The notes under the pieces are model-generated. The model saw only the letters and a program-made list of their open reading frames with translations, did no database searches and was not told the origin of the DNA. From Aphodousia faecalis (lineage in GTDB: Bacteria; Pseudomonadota; Gammaproteobacteria; Burkholderiales; Burkholderiaceae_F): a stretch of 64,000 nt of DNA. The stretch covers positions 1 to 64,000 of the forward strand of contig DVGM01000013.1 of assembly GCA_018712705.1 (NCBI GenBank), read 5' to 3'. A program made the position numbers and the translations under genes. Of this stretch, positions 21,929 to 29,883 are shown one piece after another (the stretch's first letter is position 1; every line of letters begins with the position of its first letter).

Positions 21929-23401
21929 TCAGTTCGTAAAAATAGCCGCCCACGGCGTCGAAGGAACGCCGAGCGTTAGATTTATAAGATCGACAAGCAC
22001 GTCAACCTGGTCATCATGGGCGTGCTTCATGTCACCTCGGAAGGCTTCACATTCAGCAATGAAGTCAGACACCCACGGAGCGTTTTCAGGCAGGTAAACT
22101 CGCCCGGCTTCGATATACCCAAGAACGTCTTGCAATCGGGTCAGCTTGTCCGTGTCTCTTTCAATACCCTTAATCGGTATAGGAGGAGTTCCACGTTTGA
22201 GTTCTTGGATTAGTGTTGTTCCTGATGCCTTATCTTCGACGTAAAACTCGCGACAGACACCGTTTTTAAAATCGCGTTGCTTTATCCAAAAATCAATTGC
22301 ATTGCGTTTGAGATCCGGGGATTCCCATTTACCCCTGCGCCAGTCTGTGATGTAAAGGTTTTTCTCCTTGCTCACACCAGCGCATCCGAACACAGAAAAG
22401 TCGTTTGCTTCTTTTGTTTTGAGAGCTGTATCAGAGTCAATAAGTCGGTATTTAAGCTCTGGCAATTGCTTGTAGCGTTTAAACCAACTGCTCTTAATGA
22501 TGTTCCCGCCAAGAACTGTCGGCCGTCCTTGATACAGTGACGCCCAGTCAGCGGAACCAACTGCCCCCTTGATCTTTAAAAGGCTATCGAGCGGATAACG
22601 CTCTGGGTGAAGGGCTTCGCCTGCTTTTCGATGCGGCTCATCGTGTTCAGCAATAGCCGGATAATTGATGACCTTCCATTTGTCGCCCCCGTTTTTCTCT
22701 TCTTTGAGCAACATGCCGAGTAGGTCATCGACATGCCACCGTGTACACATAACGATGACGCCTCCGCCAGGAGACAAACGAGTGTATGCCGTCGAGGTGT
22801 ACCACTCATAAATGCTCTGGCGAACCGTTGCAGAGTTCGCAGACTTTCTGTCTTTGACAGGGTCGTCAATGATCAGAATGTCGGCCCCCATGCCCGTAAT
22901 GCCGCCTCCGACACCGCAGGAACGGTACGAGCCTGAGTGCCCAACGATTTCAAAGAGGTCAGACGTTCGGATGTAAGCGCCCTTCGATGTGGTGCGAACA
23001 TTCGAGGCGTTCAGATTTGTTTCCGGAAAGGCCGCGTGGTACAGGTCATTGTCGATTACGCGCTGCACGTCTCGATTGAACCGCTGCGCCATATCCGCGC
23101 CGTAGCTCGTCGCAATGATCTGAAGGTCTGGATCAATTCCAAATGCATAAGCAGGGAACTTTCTCGATACGAGTTCACTTTTCCCGCTTCGTGGGGGCAT
23201 TGAGATCATCAGCCGTGGCGATTTTTTATCGCGCACGTCTTGCAGAAACTGCTCAAGCGTCTCGCAGATTTCACGATGCACCCAGCCCATCTTGTAGCCA
23301 GGAGTCGTAAAAAGCACAAAGGGAGCAAAGCCCGCTCTTGCTGCTCGCCGTCTTAATTCAAAGATTGCAGCCTTTTTGTAATCACTTGCTGTCGGTATCA
23401 T
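21929..23401 (-). CDS. terminase large subunit
   Basis: A 490-residue packaging ATPase/nuclease. Walker A is MPPRSGKSELVSRKFPAYAF at about residue 67, Walker B is ADILIIDDPVKDRKSA, coupling motif VIVMCTRWHVDDLLG. The RNase H-like nuclease half has DSDTALKTKEANDFSVFGC and HDDQVDVLVDLINLTLG near the C-terminus, both with the acidic residues expected. It overlaps the small subunit by 20 bases. Confidence 0.92.
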   Translation of the reverse strand: MIPTASDYKKAAIFELRRRAARAGFAPFVLFTTPGYKMGWVHREICETLEQFLQDVRDKKSPRLMISMPPRSGKSELVSRKFPAYAFGIDPDLQIIATSYGADMAQRFNRDVQRVIDNDLYHAAFPETNLNASNVRTTSKGAYIRTSDLFEIVGHSGSYRSCGVGGGITGMGADILIIDDPVKDRKSANSATVRQSIYEWYTSTAYTRLSPGGGVIVMCTRWHVDDLLGMLLKEEKNGGDKWKVINYPAIAEHDEPHRKAGEALHPERYPLDSLLKIKGAVGSADWASLYQGRPTVLGGNIIKSSWFKRYKQLPELKYRLIDSDTALKTKEANDFSVFGCAGVSKEKNLYITDWRRGKWESPDLKRNAIDFWIKQRDFKNGVCREFYVEDKASGTTLIQELKRGTPPIPIKGIERDTDKLTRLQDVLGYIEAGRVYLPENAPWVSDFIAECEAFRGDMKHAHDDQVDVLVDLINLTLGVPSTPWAAIFTN

Positions 23402-23891
23402 CAGTTAATCCAGCAAAGCGCATCAAGTCGTCCATGCTCATTCCCTTCATGGCGTCGGACAAGTCCAGATTTGTTCCGTCGTCCTCAATTTCAATTCGTC
23501 TGTTCTGCAAGCCGCCCTTTCGTCGTGCGACTATCTTCAAGCGAGCCTCTACACGCAAACGAGACCGGGGCACGTTGTCGAATCGCCTCTTTTTGATTGT
23601 GATTTTCTTTCCTGATTTCTCAACGATCTGTTCTTCAGAGATGTGTTCAGCGTCTGCGATTTCGAGAACAGAATCCTCTAAAACCTCATCGCCAAAGTCC
23701 CTCGCGCGCGCGAAGTCCTTGCGAAAGTCGGGATATCGGGTTGTCCACGAATAAACTGTATCTGGGCTAATACCAAGCTCTTCACATACCGAAACGAGCG
23801 TTCGACCGCAGGCCAACGCATTAAGCAATCGTTCGACAAGCTCAGGGGAATATTTTTTCCTTCTCCCTTGATTACTTTCCAATAATTTCAT
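23382..23891 (-). CDS. terminase small subunit
   Basis: A 169-residue DNA-binding packaging protein with an N-terminal helix-turn-helix (ELVERLLNALACGRTLVSVC, then EELGISPDTVYSWTTRYPDF), a central FARARDFGDEVLEDSVLEIA followed by ADAEHISEEQ that matches small terminase-like proteins, and a basic C-terminal part. Location directly before the large subunit supports it. A separate Terminase_2-like small protein at 27920-28159 is a weaker candidate. Confidence 0.82.
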   Translation of the reverse strand: MKLLESNQGRRKKYSPELVERLLNALACGRTLVSVCEELGISPDTVYSWTTRYPDFRKDFARARDFGDEVLEDSVLEIADAEHISEEQIVEKSGKKITIKKRRFDNVPRSRLRVEARLKIVARRKGGLQNRRIEIEDDGTNLDLSDAMKGMSMDDLMRFAGLTDDTDSK

Positions 23892-24016
23892 GAGTTGTCC
23901 CTCTCGGAGAGGGGCTGTTCCGAGTTACGCCGAGTCAATTCCAACCGTGGCGTTAGAAGTTCCACAGATTGTTAAAAAACTCCTCGGTTGCAGTGTCATC
24001 TCCGAGAGGAGATAGG

Positions 24017-24730
24017 TCACTGCATAAGATCGTTGTAAGCGACCTTATCGGATTCTCGAACGGCTCTTTGCCCCGTGAGGTTTTGCCAACGTTCAATGAT
24101 TACATCGCAGTAGCACGGATCAAGCTCAATGATTCGAGCACTTCGCCCGGTTTGTTCGCAAGCGATGAGTGTTGTTCCTGAACCTCCAAAAGAATCTAAA
24201 ACGATGTCGCCTCGCTTTGTGCTGTTTCCGATGAGATACTGAAACAATCCGACGGGTTTCATTGTCGGGTGCTCGGCGTTTCGGTTCGGTCTGTCAAATT
24301 CGAGGATTGTTGTTTGGCTTCTGTCGGAGTACCAGTTATGAGCCGCTCCGTCTTTCCACCCGTACAAGCACGGTTCGTGTTGCCACTGGTAGTCCTGTCG
24401 ACCTAAAACGAATGCGTTTTTTGACCAGATCAGACATTCACGAACTTTCCAACCAACGTCACGGCAAGCGCCTCGGAAATTAAATCCTTCAGAGTCCGCA
24501 TGCCAGATATAAAAAGCCGCTCCTTCTTTTAAAACGGAGTCGGCTGCGCTGTATGCGGAAACTAAAAAACGACGGAAGGATTCGTCGTCCATCTCATCGT
24601 TTTGGATGGTCAGGGCGTCTTTTGTCTTTCCTTGATACGCGACGTTGTACGGCGGGTCAGTGAGCCACAGATCGGCTATTCCCCCCCCCCATAACCTCTT
24701 GAACGTCCTCAACAGAGGTGCTATCCCCAC
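24017..24730 (-). CDS. DNA methyltransferase part of frameshifted ParB-methylase
   Basis: C-terminal part of a phage ParB-like/DNA methyltransferase fusion, separated from its N-terminal half by a frame change in the G10 tract (24681-24690). From IADLWLTDPPYNVAYQGKT onward it shows the catalytic motif DPPY, NAEHPTMKPVGLFQYLIGNS and the SAM-binding motif VLDSFGGSGTTLIACEQ, marking an N6-adenine/N4-cytosine enzyme of the beta-type order (DPPY before FGGSG). The residues before IADL (to 24730) are out-of-frame readthrough of the upstream half. As drawn it has no good start of its own. Confidence 0.82.
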   Translation of the reverse strand: MGIAPLLRTFKRLWGGGIADLWLTDPPYNVAYQGKTKDALTIQNDEMDDESFRRFLVSAYSAADSVLKEGAAFYIWHADSEGFNFRGACRDVGWKVRECLIWSKNAFVLGRQDYQWQHEPCLYGWKDGAAHNWYSDRSQTTILEFDRPNRNAEHPTMKPVGLFQYLIGNSTKRGDIVLDSFGGSGTTLIACEQTGRSARIIELDPCYCDVIIERWQNLTGQRAVRESDKVAYNDLMQ

Positions 24731-25250
24731 ACATCAGGCGATGCGTGCCAAGGATCCAAACTTCACCGCGTTTTGTTTTCGGATTTTTCGGCGGCTCGGG
24801 AGTCTCGACATCTTCCACGCCGTCAACCTCGCGATCGAGATCTGCCATCATTTCGTTGATCTCTTCGTCGCTGAAGCCCGTCTTGGAAAGCTCAAAGCCT
24901 TCTTTTTCGAGTTCTGCAAACTCGAGCTTGAGCATTTCCTCATCCCAACCGGCATCTAATGCCAAGCGGTTGTCCGCGATGATGTAGGCGCGCTTTTGTG
25001 CTTCTGTAAGCCCTGACAATTCAATCGTTGGGACTTTTTCAATCCCTAACTTTCGAGCCGCCAGTATGCGCCCGTGCCCAGCAATAATTCCGTTTTCACC
25101 GTCAATCAGGATCGGATTAGTCCAACCGAATTCTTTTATTGAGTTGGCGATCCGTTCGATCTGCTCGTCAGAGTGAGTTCTGGCGTTTCGGGCGTAAGGG
25201 ATCAGCTCGGATACAGCCCGATAAACAACTTTTAAATCTTGTTTTTGCAT
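24657..25250 (-). CDS. ParB-like half of frameshifted DNA methyltransferase
   Basis: N-terminal half of the same gene. Residues 10-85 are a ParB/Srx-type nuclease-like domain (YARNARTHSDEQIERIANSI, GIIAGHGRILAARKLGIEKV), then a linker and GEVWILGTHRLMCGDSTS, which in intact homologues runs directly into the DPPY domain. Reading enters the G10 tract as ATG-GGG-GGG-GGG and ends 12 codons later in an unrelated tail (NSRSVAH). Removing one G or adding two restores one protein of about 400 residues. Phase variation or sequencing error are both possible. Confidence 0.82.
   Translation of the reverse strand: MQKQDLKVVYRAVSELIPYARNARTHSDEQIERIANSIKEFGWTNPILIDGENGIIAGHGRILAARKLGIEKVPTIELSGLTEAQKRAYIIADNRLALDAGWDEEMLKLEFAELEKEGFELSKTGFSDEEINEMMADLDREVDGVEDVETPEPPKNPKTKRGEVWILGTHRLMCGDSTSVEDVQEVMGGGNSRSVAH
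24681..24690. repeat. G10 homopolymer (C10 on plus) splitting the ParB-methylase
   Basis: Ten consecutive C on the plus strand, read as G10 in the gene. The two conserved halves of the enzyme are in different frames on either side, so the state shown is OFF. Confidence 0.95.
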
Positions 25251-25257
25251 AAAAGAA

Positions 25258-25285
25258 ACGGGCGATGCTTTTACACACCGCCCGT
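25258..25285 (-). terminator. intrinsic terminator after the tRNA
   Basis: On the minus strand ACGGGCG, a 14-base loop and CGCCCGT are followed by TTCTTTT. It lies between the tRNA-Asn and the ParB-methylase start, so it can end the transcript carrying the tRNA. Confidence 0.72.
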
Positions 25286-25332
25286 CGAGGAGCTTCCTTG
25301 GGAGAAGGAAAAACTTCAGCTGTTGAAAATGT

Positions 25333-25408
25333 TGGCTCTGGAGGCAGGACTCGAACCTGCGACTCGATGATTAACAGTCATCTGCTCTACCGACTGAACT
25401 ACTCCAGA
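25333..25408 (-). tRNA. tRNA-Asn (GTT)
   Basis: A complete cloverleaf on the minus strand: acceptor TCTGGAG/CTCCAGA, D arm with AGTTCAGTCGGTAGAGC, anticodon loop CTGTTAA with GTT, T arm GGTTCGAGTCC, and an encoded CCA end. It lies inside the prophage between the early left operon and the packaging genes, flanked by a terminator, so it is phage-borne. Confidence 0.95.
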
Positions 25409-25456
25409 AGCGAAAAAGGTAAAATGTAAAGCTAAAAGAACAAGTGTTTAGCTGTT

Positions 25457-26266
25457 ATGAAAGAATTTATATTGAACAATAAAGGTAAGGCCGCGTGGAT
25501 GTTTTTTTGCATCCTTGGTTGTTTATCAGTACAAAATCAACCAAACGCGACAATGGAAATAGCTGCTTTCCTTGGTTGGGCGGTGGGCGTTCCTTTTGTT
25601 CTCTATAAATGCGAACAACACAACCTTGGTCACAAATGGATTTGGGCTATTTTTAGCCTCATTTTCCCGTGGGTTGGGCCGTTTGTTTTTGCTTTAATCA
25701 TGGGCGGGAAAATACAAAAATCTAAGACACATTCCATACCCAACGATGATGAAAAGACTGATCTCGAAAAAGAAATCGGAAACGATCCCGTCAAAGAAAA
25801 ATATCTTGTCAGCCTCATCGAAGGAAAGCGTCCCACCGTTTTCAGTGCCGAGTCAATGCCTTTTGTGTGGCCAGAAGATGACTTTTTACTCTTCTCTACG
25901 AGAACACGAGCTTTCGGGATCAAAAAAGGTCGTAAATACGTTGCCGGTTCTCGAGGTGCTTCGATAAGAGTCGCCAAAGGCGTGAGTTTTAGAGTAGGCA
26001 ATGCCAGAGGTCATTCTGAATCGGTCGACACTAAAGACGAATACGGAGAATCCGCCTTAATTGCAATAACAAATAAATCCGTATTTGTTCAAGCAACTAA
26101 TGGAACGGTTAAACAATGGAGCCGTAACTCTATCAACTCAGTCGAAGCCTTCCAAGACGGGATAAGAATGGATTTCAACAAAGGTATTCCTCTTTTATTT
26201 AAGCTTAATTCACTTTTTGATGTTGCTTGCGCTAGGCAGGCAGCTCTGTTCAAAGAGAAACCCTAA
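25457..26266 (+). CDS. unknown membrane protein with PH-like C-terminal domain
   Basis: A 269-residue protein on the strand opposite to its neighbours. Hydrophobic helices lie at about residues 12-26, 35-50 and 60-82 (WIWAIFSLIFPWVGPFVFAL). A charged linker (DDEKTDLEKEIGNDPVKEKY) leads to a soluble C-terminal part with FLLFSTRTRAFGIKKGRKYV and SALIAITNKSVFVQATNGTV, whose ...l.iTnks.... pattern resembles PH-like membrane-sensing domains. It is flanked by the tRNA on one side and its own terminator on the other, the setting of a lysogenic-conversion gene or moron, perhaps exclusion or defence. Function not recognised. Confidence 0.6.
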   Translation: MKEFILNNKGKAAWMFFCILGCLSVQNQPNATMEIAAFLGWAVGVPFVLYKCEQHNLGHKWIWAIFSLIFPWVGPFVFALIMGGKIQKSKTHSIPNDDEKTDLEKEIGNDPVKEKYLVSLIEGKRPTVFSAESMPFVWPEDDFLLFSTRTRAFGIKKGRKYVAGSRGASIRVAKGVSFRVGNARGHSESVDTKDEYGESALIAITNKSVFVQATNGTVKQWSRNSINSVEAFQDGIRMDFNKGIPLLFKLNSLFDVACARQAALFKEKP

Positions 26267-26270
26267 TCAA

Positions 26271-26304
26271 AAAGCCCGTTGCTTCCGCTTCGGGCTTCTT
26301 TTTG
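26271..26304 (+). terminator. intrinsic terminator after 25457-26266
   Basis: AAGCCCG and CGGGCTT arms with a 12-base loop are followed by CTTTTTG. This isolates the preceding gene as a single unit. Confidence 0.82.
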
Positions 26305-26437
26305 CGTTTCTTCCGGGCATGCCAAGAGCGCCCCAAGGCGCTCGTGACTCAACGTGCTTTTAAACGGACCATCCAAATTGTTGGAAGTAATGTTAATGCT
26401 CTAAAAACGAATGTCAACCCCCTGTAATTTCAGGCAT

Positions 26438-26683
26438 TCAGGAGAGGCTGTCACGTTTTTTAGCTCGCTCAATGCTGATCAATTCTTGTCTAAGTCTCTC
26501 TTTCTTTTCTTGTAAACCGCACAAAAAATCATAAGCCAAATCCAACTCTTTTTTTAAGTCACCGGCGGTAAATGCACCATTTGCGTATGCTTGAAGAACC
26601 AGTTTTAACGCATCTTCTAAGAACGAGAATTTTTCAGCTTCTTTTCCATGAAGCGTTTCTCCATCACTAAAACTAATCATCAT
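26438..26683 (-). CDS. small helical protein of unknown function
   Basis: An 81-residue acidic protein, largely helical with a Lys/Glu-rich second half (LCGLQEKKERLRQELISIER). It starts at 26683 in a TAATG overlap with the preceding gene, with GGGGAG upstream. No domain recognised. Confidence 0.6.
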   Translation of the reverse strand: MMISFSDGETLHGKEAEKFSFLEDALKLVLQAYANGAFTAGDLKKELDLAYDFLCGLQEKKERLRQELISIERAKKRDSLS

Positions 26684-27168
26684 TACAAGTCTCCCCACAA
26701 GGTTGAAAAATACAAAAGCGCGGTTCTTAACATGTCTCTTGCCATCCCCCTGTACACACGGAATCGTCTAGCAAAGAGTCGCTCGTGCTCATTGCACCCT
26801 CTCGGGTTTGCACTGGAGTCAAGATAGAACATGGCCAAAATTTCCTTGTCACGATAGTGTCCTCGCCAAAGCTCAGGGTCATTCATGATCTTGTCGACCT
26901 TGCGGGCAATGAGTTGCTTTTCGATACGCGTCATCGGGATGGGTTTGCCGAGCGTCAGCCCACGCCGAGCAGCGTTCGGATTGTCCTTGTCGGCCACTTT
27001 CTGCTCGATTCGTTTCAGCTCTTGTTCTGCGTTTCTGACCGACATCATGAGCGAGTAAAGCGGATTCACGCCTGTTCGCTTTCGTTCTTTCTGCGACCAC
27101 GCCCAGAAGCGTAAAAACTCCTGCATGGTGCGCAGTTTTTCTTCCTGCGGATCTCCGATAAACTCCAT
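26683..27168 (-). CDS. phage protein in the late-regulator position
   Basis: A 161-residue basic, helical protein (LRFWAWSQKERKRTGVNPLY, RIEKQLIARKVDKIMNDPEL, HERLFARRFRVYRGMARDML). It is the second to last gene before the tRNA and packaging block. In many phages this slot holds a late antiterminator (Q-like) or DUF1133-type regulator, and the terminators inside the late operon would need such a factor. No motif proves it. Coupled by TAATG to the next gene. Confidence 0.55.
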   Translation of the reverse strand: MEFIGDPQEEKLRTMQEFLRFWAWSQKERKRTGVNPLYSLMMSVRNAEQELKRIEQKVADKDNPNAARRGLTLGKPIPMTRIEKQLIARKVDKIMNDPELWRGHYRDKEILAMFYLDSSANPRGCNEHERLFARRFRVYRGMARDMLRTALLYFSTLWGDL

Positions 27169-27182
27169 AGGCGAAACATCTC

Positions 27183-27500
27183 CTACAACTCATTCCCGAT
27201 CAATTTCAAGGCTTCTTCAGCGGTCATCACAACGAGCCATTTCTTTCCGTCAGCCCGACAGAAAACCACCGGATGCTCGCCACTCATACAGGACGCTTCC
27301 GCCTGCTCCATCCAGTCATAAATCCCGCCAATCTTTGCACGGCGTTTTACTTCGATATGGAACGGACCGACGGCAATATCGCAGCCGCCTTCCCTGGTTT
27401 GCGAAAGATTGCGCTTTGCTTCGACGCCGAGCGTATCCTGAATCAAATGGCAAACCTCTCGCTCCCCTGCTGCCCCCTTTGTTCTCTGTGATTTACCCAT
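27183..27500 (-). CDS. PD-(D/E)XK-type nuclease (possible Holliday junction resolvase)
   Basis: A 105-residue small nuclease-like protein. GAAGEREVCHLIQDTLG (Glu of the first helix), then RNLSQTREGGCDIAVGPFHI with EVKRRAKIGG gives the E...GGxD...EVK pattern of PD-(D/E)XK resolvase-like enzymes. It probably resolves recombination or replication intermediates before packaging. The start MGKSQRTKG at 27500 is chosen because it places the helix Glu near the N-terminus; the longer frame overlaps the next gene. Confidence 0.72.
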   Translation of the reverse strand: MGKSQRTKGAAGEREVCHLIQDTLGVEAKRNLSQTREGGCDIAVGPFHIEVKRRAKIGGIYDWMEQAEASCMSGEHPVVFCRADGKKWLVVMTAEEALKLIGNEL

Positions 27501-27501
27501 A

Positions 27502-27936
27502 TCAATTCTCCGTCCGCATAAGCTCGTAGTACGGAGTACCCGTGAAAGGATCACGGGGATCCACATCCCAGAAACTCACCGTAAAGTTCAAAGCAGGCGT
27601 TTCTGATTTCTGACCGTTGACGTAGAAAAAAGCTCGCTTAAATCCTCGTTTCTCGAGAATAGATTTGATCTCGTAGGCTTTCGGGAAAAAGGCCCCGGCG
27701 TCAAACATCGTGTCATAGCTTTCACACAAAAGTTCGATCTTGATGTTACGAGCTTCGAGTTTCGGATCATGCGTTTCCTTGAAGCCCTCTAAAAGCGCTC
27801 GAATCGATTCTTCAACAACAAGATGTGTCTTTGCATTCGGAGAGACTTCTACGCGCTTAGTGAAGCGCTTTGTGGGCTTCCTGACAATATTTTCAGCGCG
27901 AGCTCCTGCGCCAAAATGATCATATTTTGTCAACAT
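27502..27936 (-). CDS. phage early protein of unknown function
   Basis: A 144-residue protein starting MLTKYDHFGAG with GGAG ten bases upstream. It carries a basic stretch (RKPTKRFTKRVEVSPNAKTH) and a C-terminal mixed alpha/beta part (AYEIKSILEKRGFKRAFFYV, then ALNFTVSFWDVDPRDPFTG). No family recognised. It overlaps the start of the next gene by 17 bases. Confidence 0.6.
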   Translation of the reverse strand: MLTKYDHFGAGARAENIVRKPTKRFTKRVEVSPNAKTHLVVEESIRALLEGFKETHDPKLEARNIKIELLCESYDTMFDAGAFFPKAYEIKSILEKRGFKRAFFYVNGQKSETPALNFTVSFWDVDPRDPFTGTPYYELMRTEN

Positions 27937-28159
27937 AACGTTCAATCTCCTCGTAGCGCTTTTTCAAAAATTCAATGTGTTCAACAATGTCTCTTCGCTT
28001 CATCAGCCCATTTGCGACAACTCTGGCGGCTTGATCTGAGAGATTCGCGTAAACTGCGTGCGCTGCCTTAGTCGCATCTCCGTGCTGTGCCATCTGAAGC
28101 ACAAACACTCGTTCACGCTCGGTGAGATGCTTCTCGTCCTTGCAGTAGTTCCTTTTCAC
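27920..28159 (-). CDS. small HTH protein resembling terminase small subunits
   Basis: A 79-residue protein (LTERERVFVLQMAQHGDATK, then AAHAVYANLSDQAARVVANG followed by LMKRRDIVEHIEFLKKR). This resembles the helix-turn-helix part of Terminase_2-type small subunits (T..e..Fv......naT.AA..AGYs..tA...a..Ll....V). It is far from the terminase pair and may be an early DNA-binding regulator instead. GTG start with GAGGTG just upstream. Confidence 0.6.
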   Translation of the reverse strand: MKRNYCKDEKHLTERERVFVLQMAQHGDATKAAHAVYANLSDQAARVVANGLMKRRDIVEHIEFLKKRYEEIERYVDKI

Positions 28160-28163
28160 TTTT

Positions 28164-28325
28164 TCACCTCGTTAGCTTGAAGAGCTTTTCATAAATCCAA
28201 GAGACTGAAGCAAGCAGCGCCAGAATCGGCAATGCGCCTAAAAGCATCACTACAAAAAGCCCAAATGCAATACGAACGCAAACATAAGCGATGGAATCTG
28301 CGACACAATCGAATGTCCAGCTCAT
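28164..28325 (-). CDS. small membrane protein
   Basis: A 53-residue protein starting MSWTFDCVADS with GAGGTGG upstream. One long hydrophobic segment (about residues 12-42, GLFVVMLLGALPILALLASV) precedes a basic C-terminus (KLFKLTR). Its ATG overlaps the TGA of the 26-residue gene before it. Function unknown; could be a superinfection or host-takeover micropeptide. Confidence 0.6.
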   Translation of the reverse strand: MSWTFDCVADSIAYVCVRIAFGLFVVMLLGALPILALLASVSWIYEKLFKLTR

Positions 28326-28402
28326 AACCACCTCGCACAAGCGAAACCGAGAGCAATAAGCCCAGCGATCACGCAAATGATTTCGATAATGAATTCACTC
28401 AT
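28322..28402 (-). CDS. 26-residue membrane micropeptide
   Basis: MSEFIIEIICVIAGLIALGF and a short tail: a single transmembrane helix. Both ends are coupled by ATGA overlaps, with the 28399-29001 gene before and the 53-residue membrane gene after, which argues that it is truly translated despite its size. Confidence 0.55.
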   Translation of the reverse strand: MSEFIIEIICVIAGLIALGFACARWL

Positions 28403-29001
28403 GCCGTCTCCACTTTCGGGTTAAACATCGGCAGCTTCGAGAATTCGACAAAGTCCTCTTTCCGGAACTTTGTTCGCTTGTCCATTTCGGCTTTGTCGGC
28501 TGAACTCAAAAGACTGTCGATATTCTTAGTTGCTTCGAGAACCCGATGCGCCTCCGCCAAAACTCGGTCAACGAGATATGTCTCAAGGGCCATGCCGATA
28601 TAAGTTGCGTCAAAATGAACGCCGCCGACATTTCTGCGATGTATCCCATCAATCAATGACTTGAACATCTTTTTGTCGGAAAGATCGACGCCATCCGGCA
28701 GCAGCTTCACACGTTCGAGCAATTGGGCGCAGCCGAAGATCACTTTCCACTCGTCGGTTGTCTTCGGCGGGTCGTAGTGCGTGCAAAGGCGTGCGTAGTT
28801 TAGAAGCGTGTGATAAATCGGGTGGTTTCGAAGGACAATAGTCATCGCTCCTCTGACATACTGATCCTGTGCGACAGAGTGAAAGACGCACATCTTGTTA
28901 AAAACGGGCAAGCCTTGACAGTCGCCGCAACCGCATCGTGCTGGCTCTATCGGCTTCTTTTCGGCTTTTGCTTTCGCATATTGAGTCGTGTTCATTTCCA
29001 T
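28399..29001 (-). CDS. phage early protein of unknown function
   Basis: A 200-residue soluble protein. An N-terminal Cys cluster (ARCGCGDCQGLPVFNKMCVF) could bind zinc. The remainder is helical (YHTLLNYARLCTHYDPPKTT, MALETYLVDRVLAEAHRVLE). It lies directly after the DUF1376 replication-type gene, so a role in replication is possible. No family recognised. Confidence 0.6.
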   Translation of the reverse strand: MEMNTTQYAKAKAEKKPIEPARCGCGDCQGLPVFNKMCVFHSVAQDQYVRGAMTIVLRNHPIYHTLLNYARLCTHYDPPKTTDEWKVIFGCAQLLERVKLLPDGVDLSDKKMFKSLIDGIHRRNVGGVHFDATYIGMALETYLVDRVLAEAHRVLEATKNIDSLLSSADKAEMDKRTKFRKEDFVEFSKLPMFNPKVETA

Positions 29002-29007
29002 GATGTG

Positions 29008-29880
29008 TTATCTCGACAAGTACTTGCCTTCGCAAATCTTTGTGTAGTTCGATAGCTTGAAGATCCAATCAAAATCAGCCCGCCAGTCACGGCCGTTGTT
29101 GCCCATTAGAAAGTCGCAGGTCTTGATGTACTCGAAGTAGCGTTTGAAGTAAGCGATGCCTTCGTCTTGTGTTTTGAAGTCGCCGTCCTTCATGCAGTCA
29201 CGCCATCGTGCTTGAACGGCTTTCTGACGTGTAGGCGTTAGCTTCTGGCACATACCGAGGTATGGTCCGAGGATTGCGTTGTATGCGGCGACGAGTTCTT
29301 TGTACGGGCAGTCGATTCCTTTCGGTTTTTCGACTTTTTCAGACTCGGAGGCAGGAGGGTCGGAAACGGCAGTTTCCACAATTACATCTTTAGATGTAAT
29401 AGAAGATATATTGGTTAATGGTTTATGGTTTATGGTTAGTATTCCATCCGTATCGTCATTCGTACATACGTTCGTATCTTCGTTTGCACATACGTTCGTA
29501 TCTTCAATCGAATCATCGTCCGATTGTTCATCCGAATCTTTTCGATTATTAGGAATTCTCTTCTTTTCCCTATCCCATCGGGCCTTGATCGATTTCTTAG
29601 ATTTCGAACTTTTCTCCTGCCAAGCGGCGATTTCTTCTTCACAGCGCTTGTTGTAATAACAACCATCTTTTTCTGTGAAAAAAGTTGATAAAACGTAATC
29701 TGCCGCCTTTTTCTCCTCTTCCGTATAACCTCTCGTAATACGTTCGTAATTCGAACGTACAATCGGATGTTCTGTACTGTAGTAATACGTCAGTAGATCG
29801 ACGTATATACCTTTCTCGATCGGAGATAGGAGCCTTGTCTTTTGCTCCCAGTCGCCGATATGAAATCGGAAATAGATCAT
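29008..29880 (-). CDS. DUF1376 replication-type protein
   Basis: A 290-residue protein with an N-terminal DUF1376 domain (MIYFRFHIGDWEQKTRLLSP, then IEKGIYVDLLTYYYSTEHP), found in phage replication initiator-like proteins (YdaU relatives). The middle is a low-complexity acidic region with a short repeat EDTNVC, and the C-terminal 100 residues (YFKRYFEYIKTCDFLMGNNG, then RDWRADFDWIFKLSN) are the usual end of these proteins, probably contacting a helicase. First sizeable gene of the leftward early operon. Confidence 0.78.
   Translation of the reverse strand: MIYFRFHIGDWEQKTRLLSPIEKGIYVDLLTYYYSTEHPIVRSNYERITRGYTEEEKKAADYVLSTFFTEKDGCYYNKRCEEEIAAWQEKSSKSKKSIKARWDREKKRIPNNRKDSDEQSDDDSIEDTNVCANEDTNVCTNDDTDGILTINHKPLTNISSITSKDVIVETAVSDPPASESEKVEKPKGIDCPYKELVAAYNAILGPYLGMCQKLTPTRQKAVQARWRDCMKDGDFKTQDEGIAYFKRYFEYIKTCDFLMGNNGRDWRADFDWIFKLSNYTKICEGKYLSR
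29464..29506. repeat. 24-bp tandem repeat within the DUF1376 gene
   Basis: ACATACGTTCGTATCTTC occurs at 29464 and again at 29488, coding EDTNVC twice in the acidic linker. A second 7-bp repeat (TTATGGT three times) lies near 29423-29440. Likely replication slippage in a tolerant linker. Confidence 0.8.
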
Positions 29881-29883
29881 GGC

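Noticed and set aside
27920..28159. This small HTH protein as the true terminase small subunit
   Set aside because: The gene at 23382 directly precedes and overlaps the large subunit and is the better candidate.
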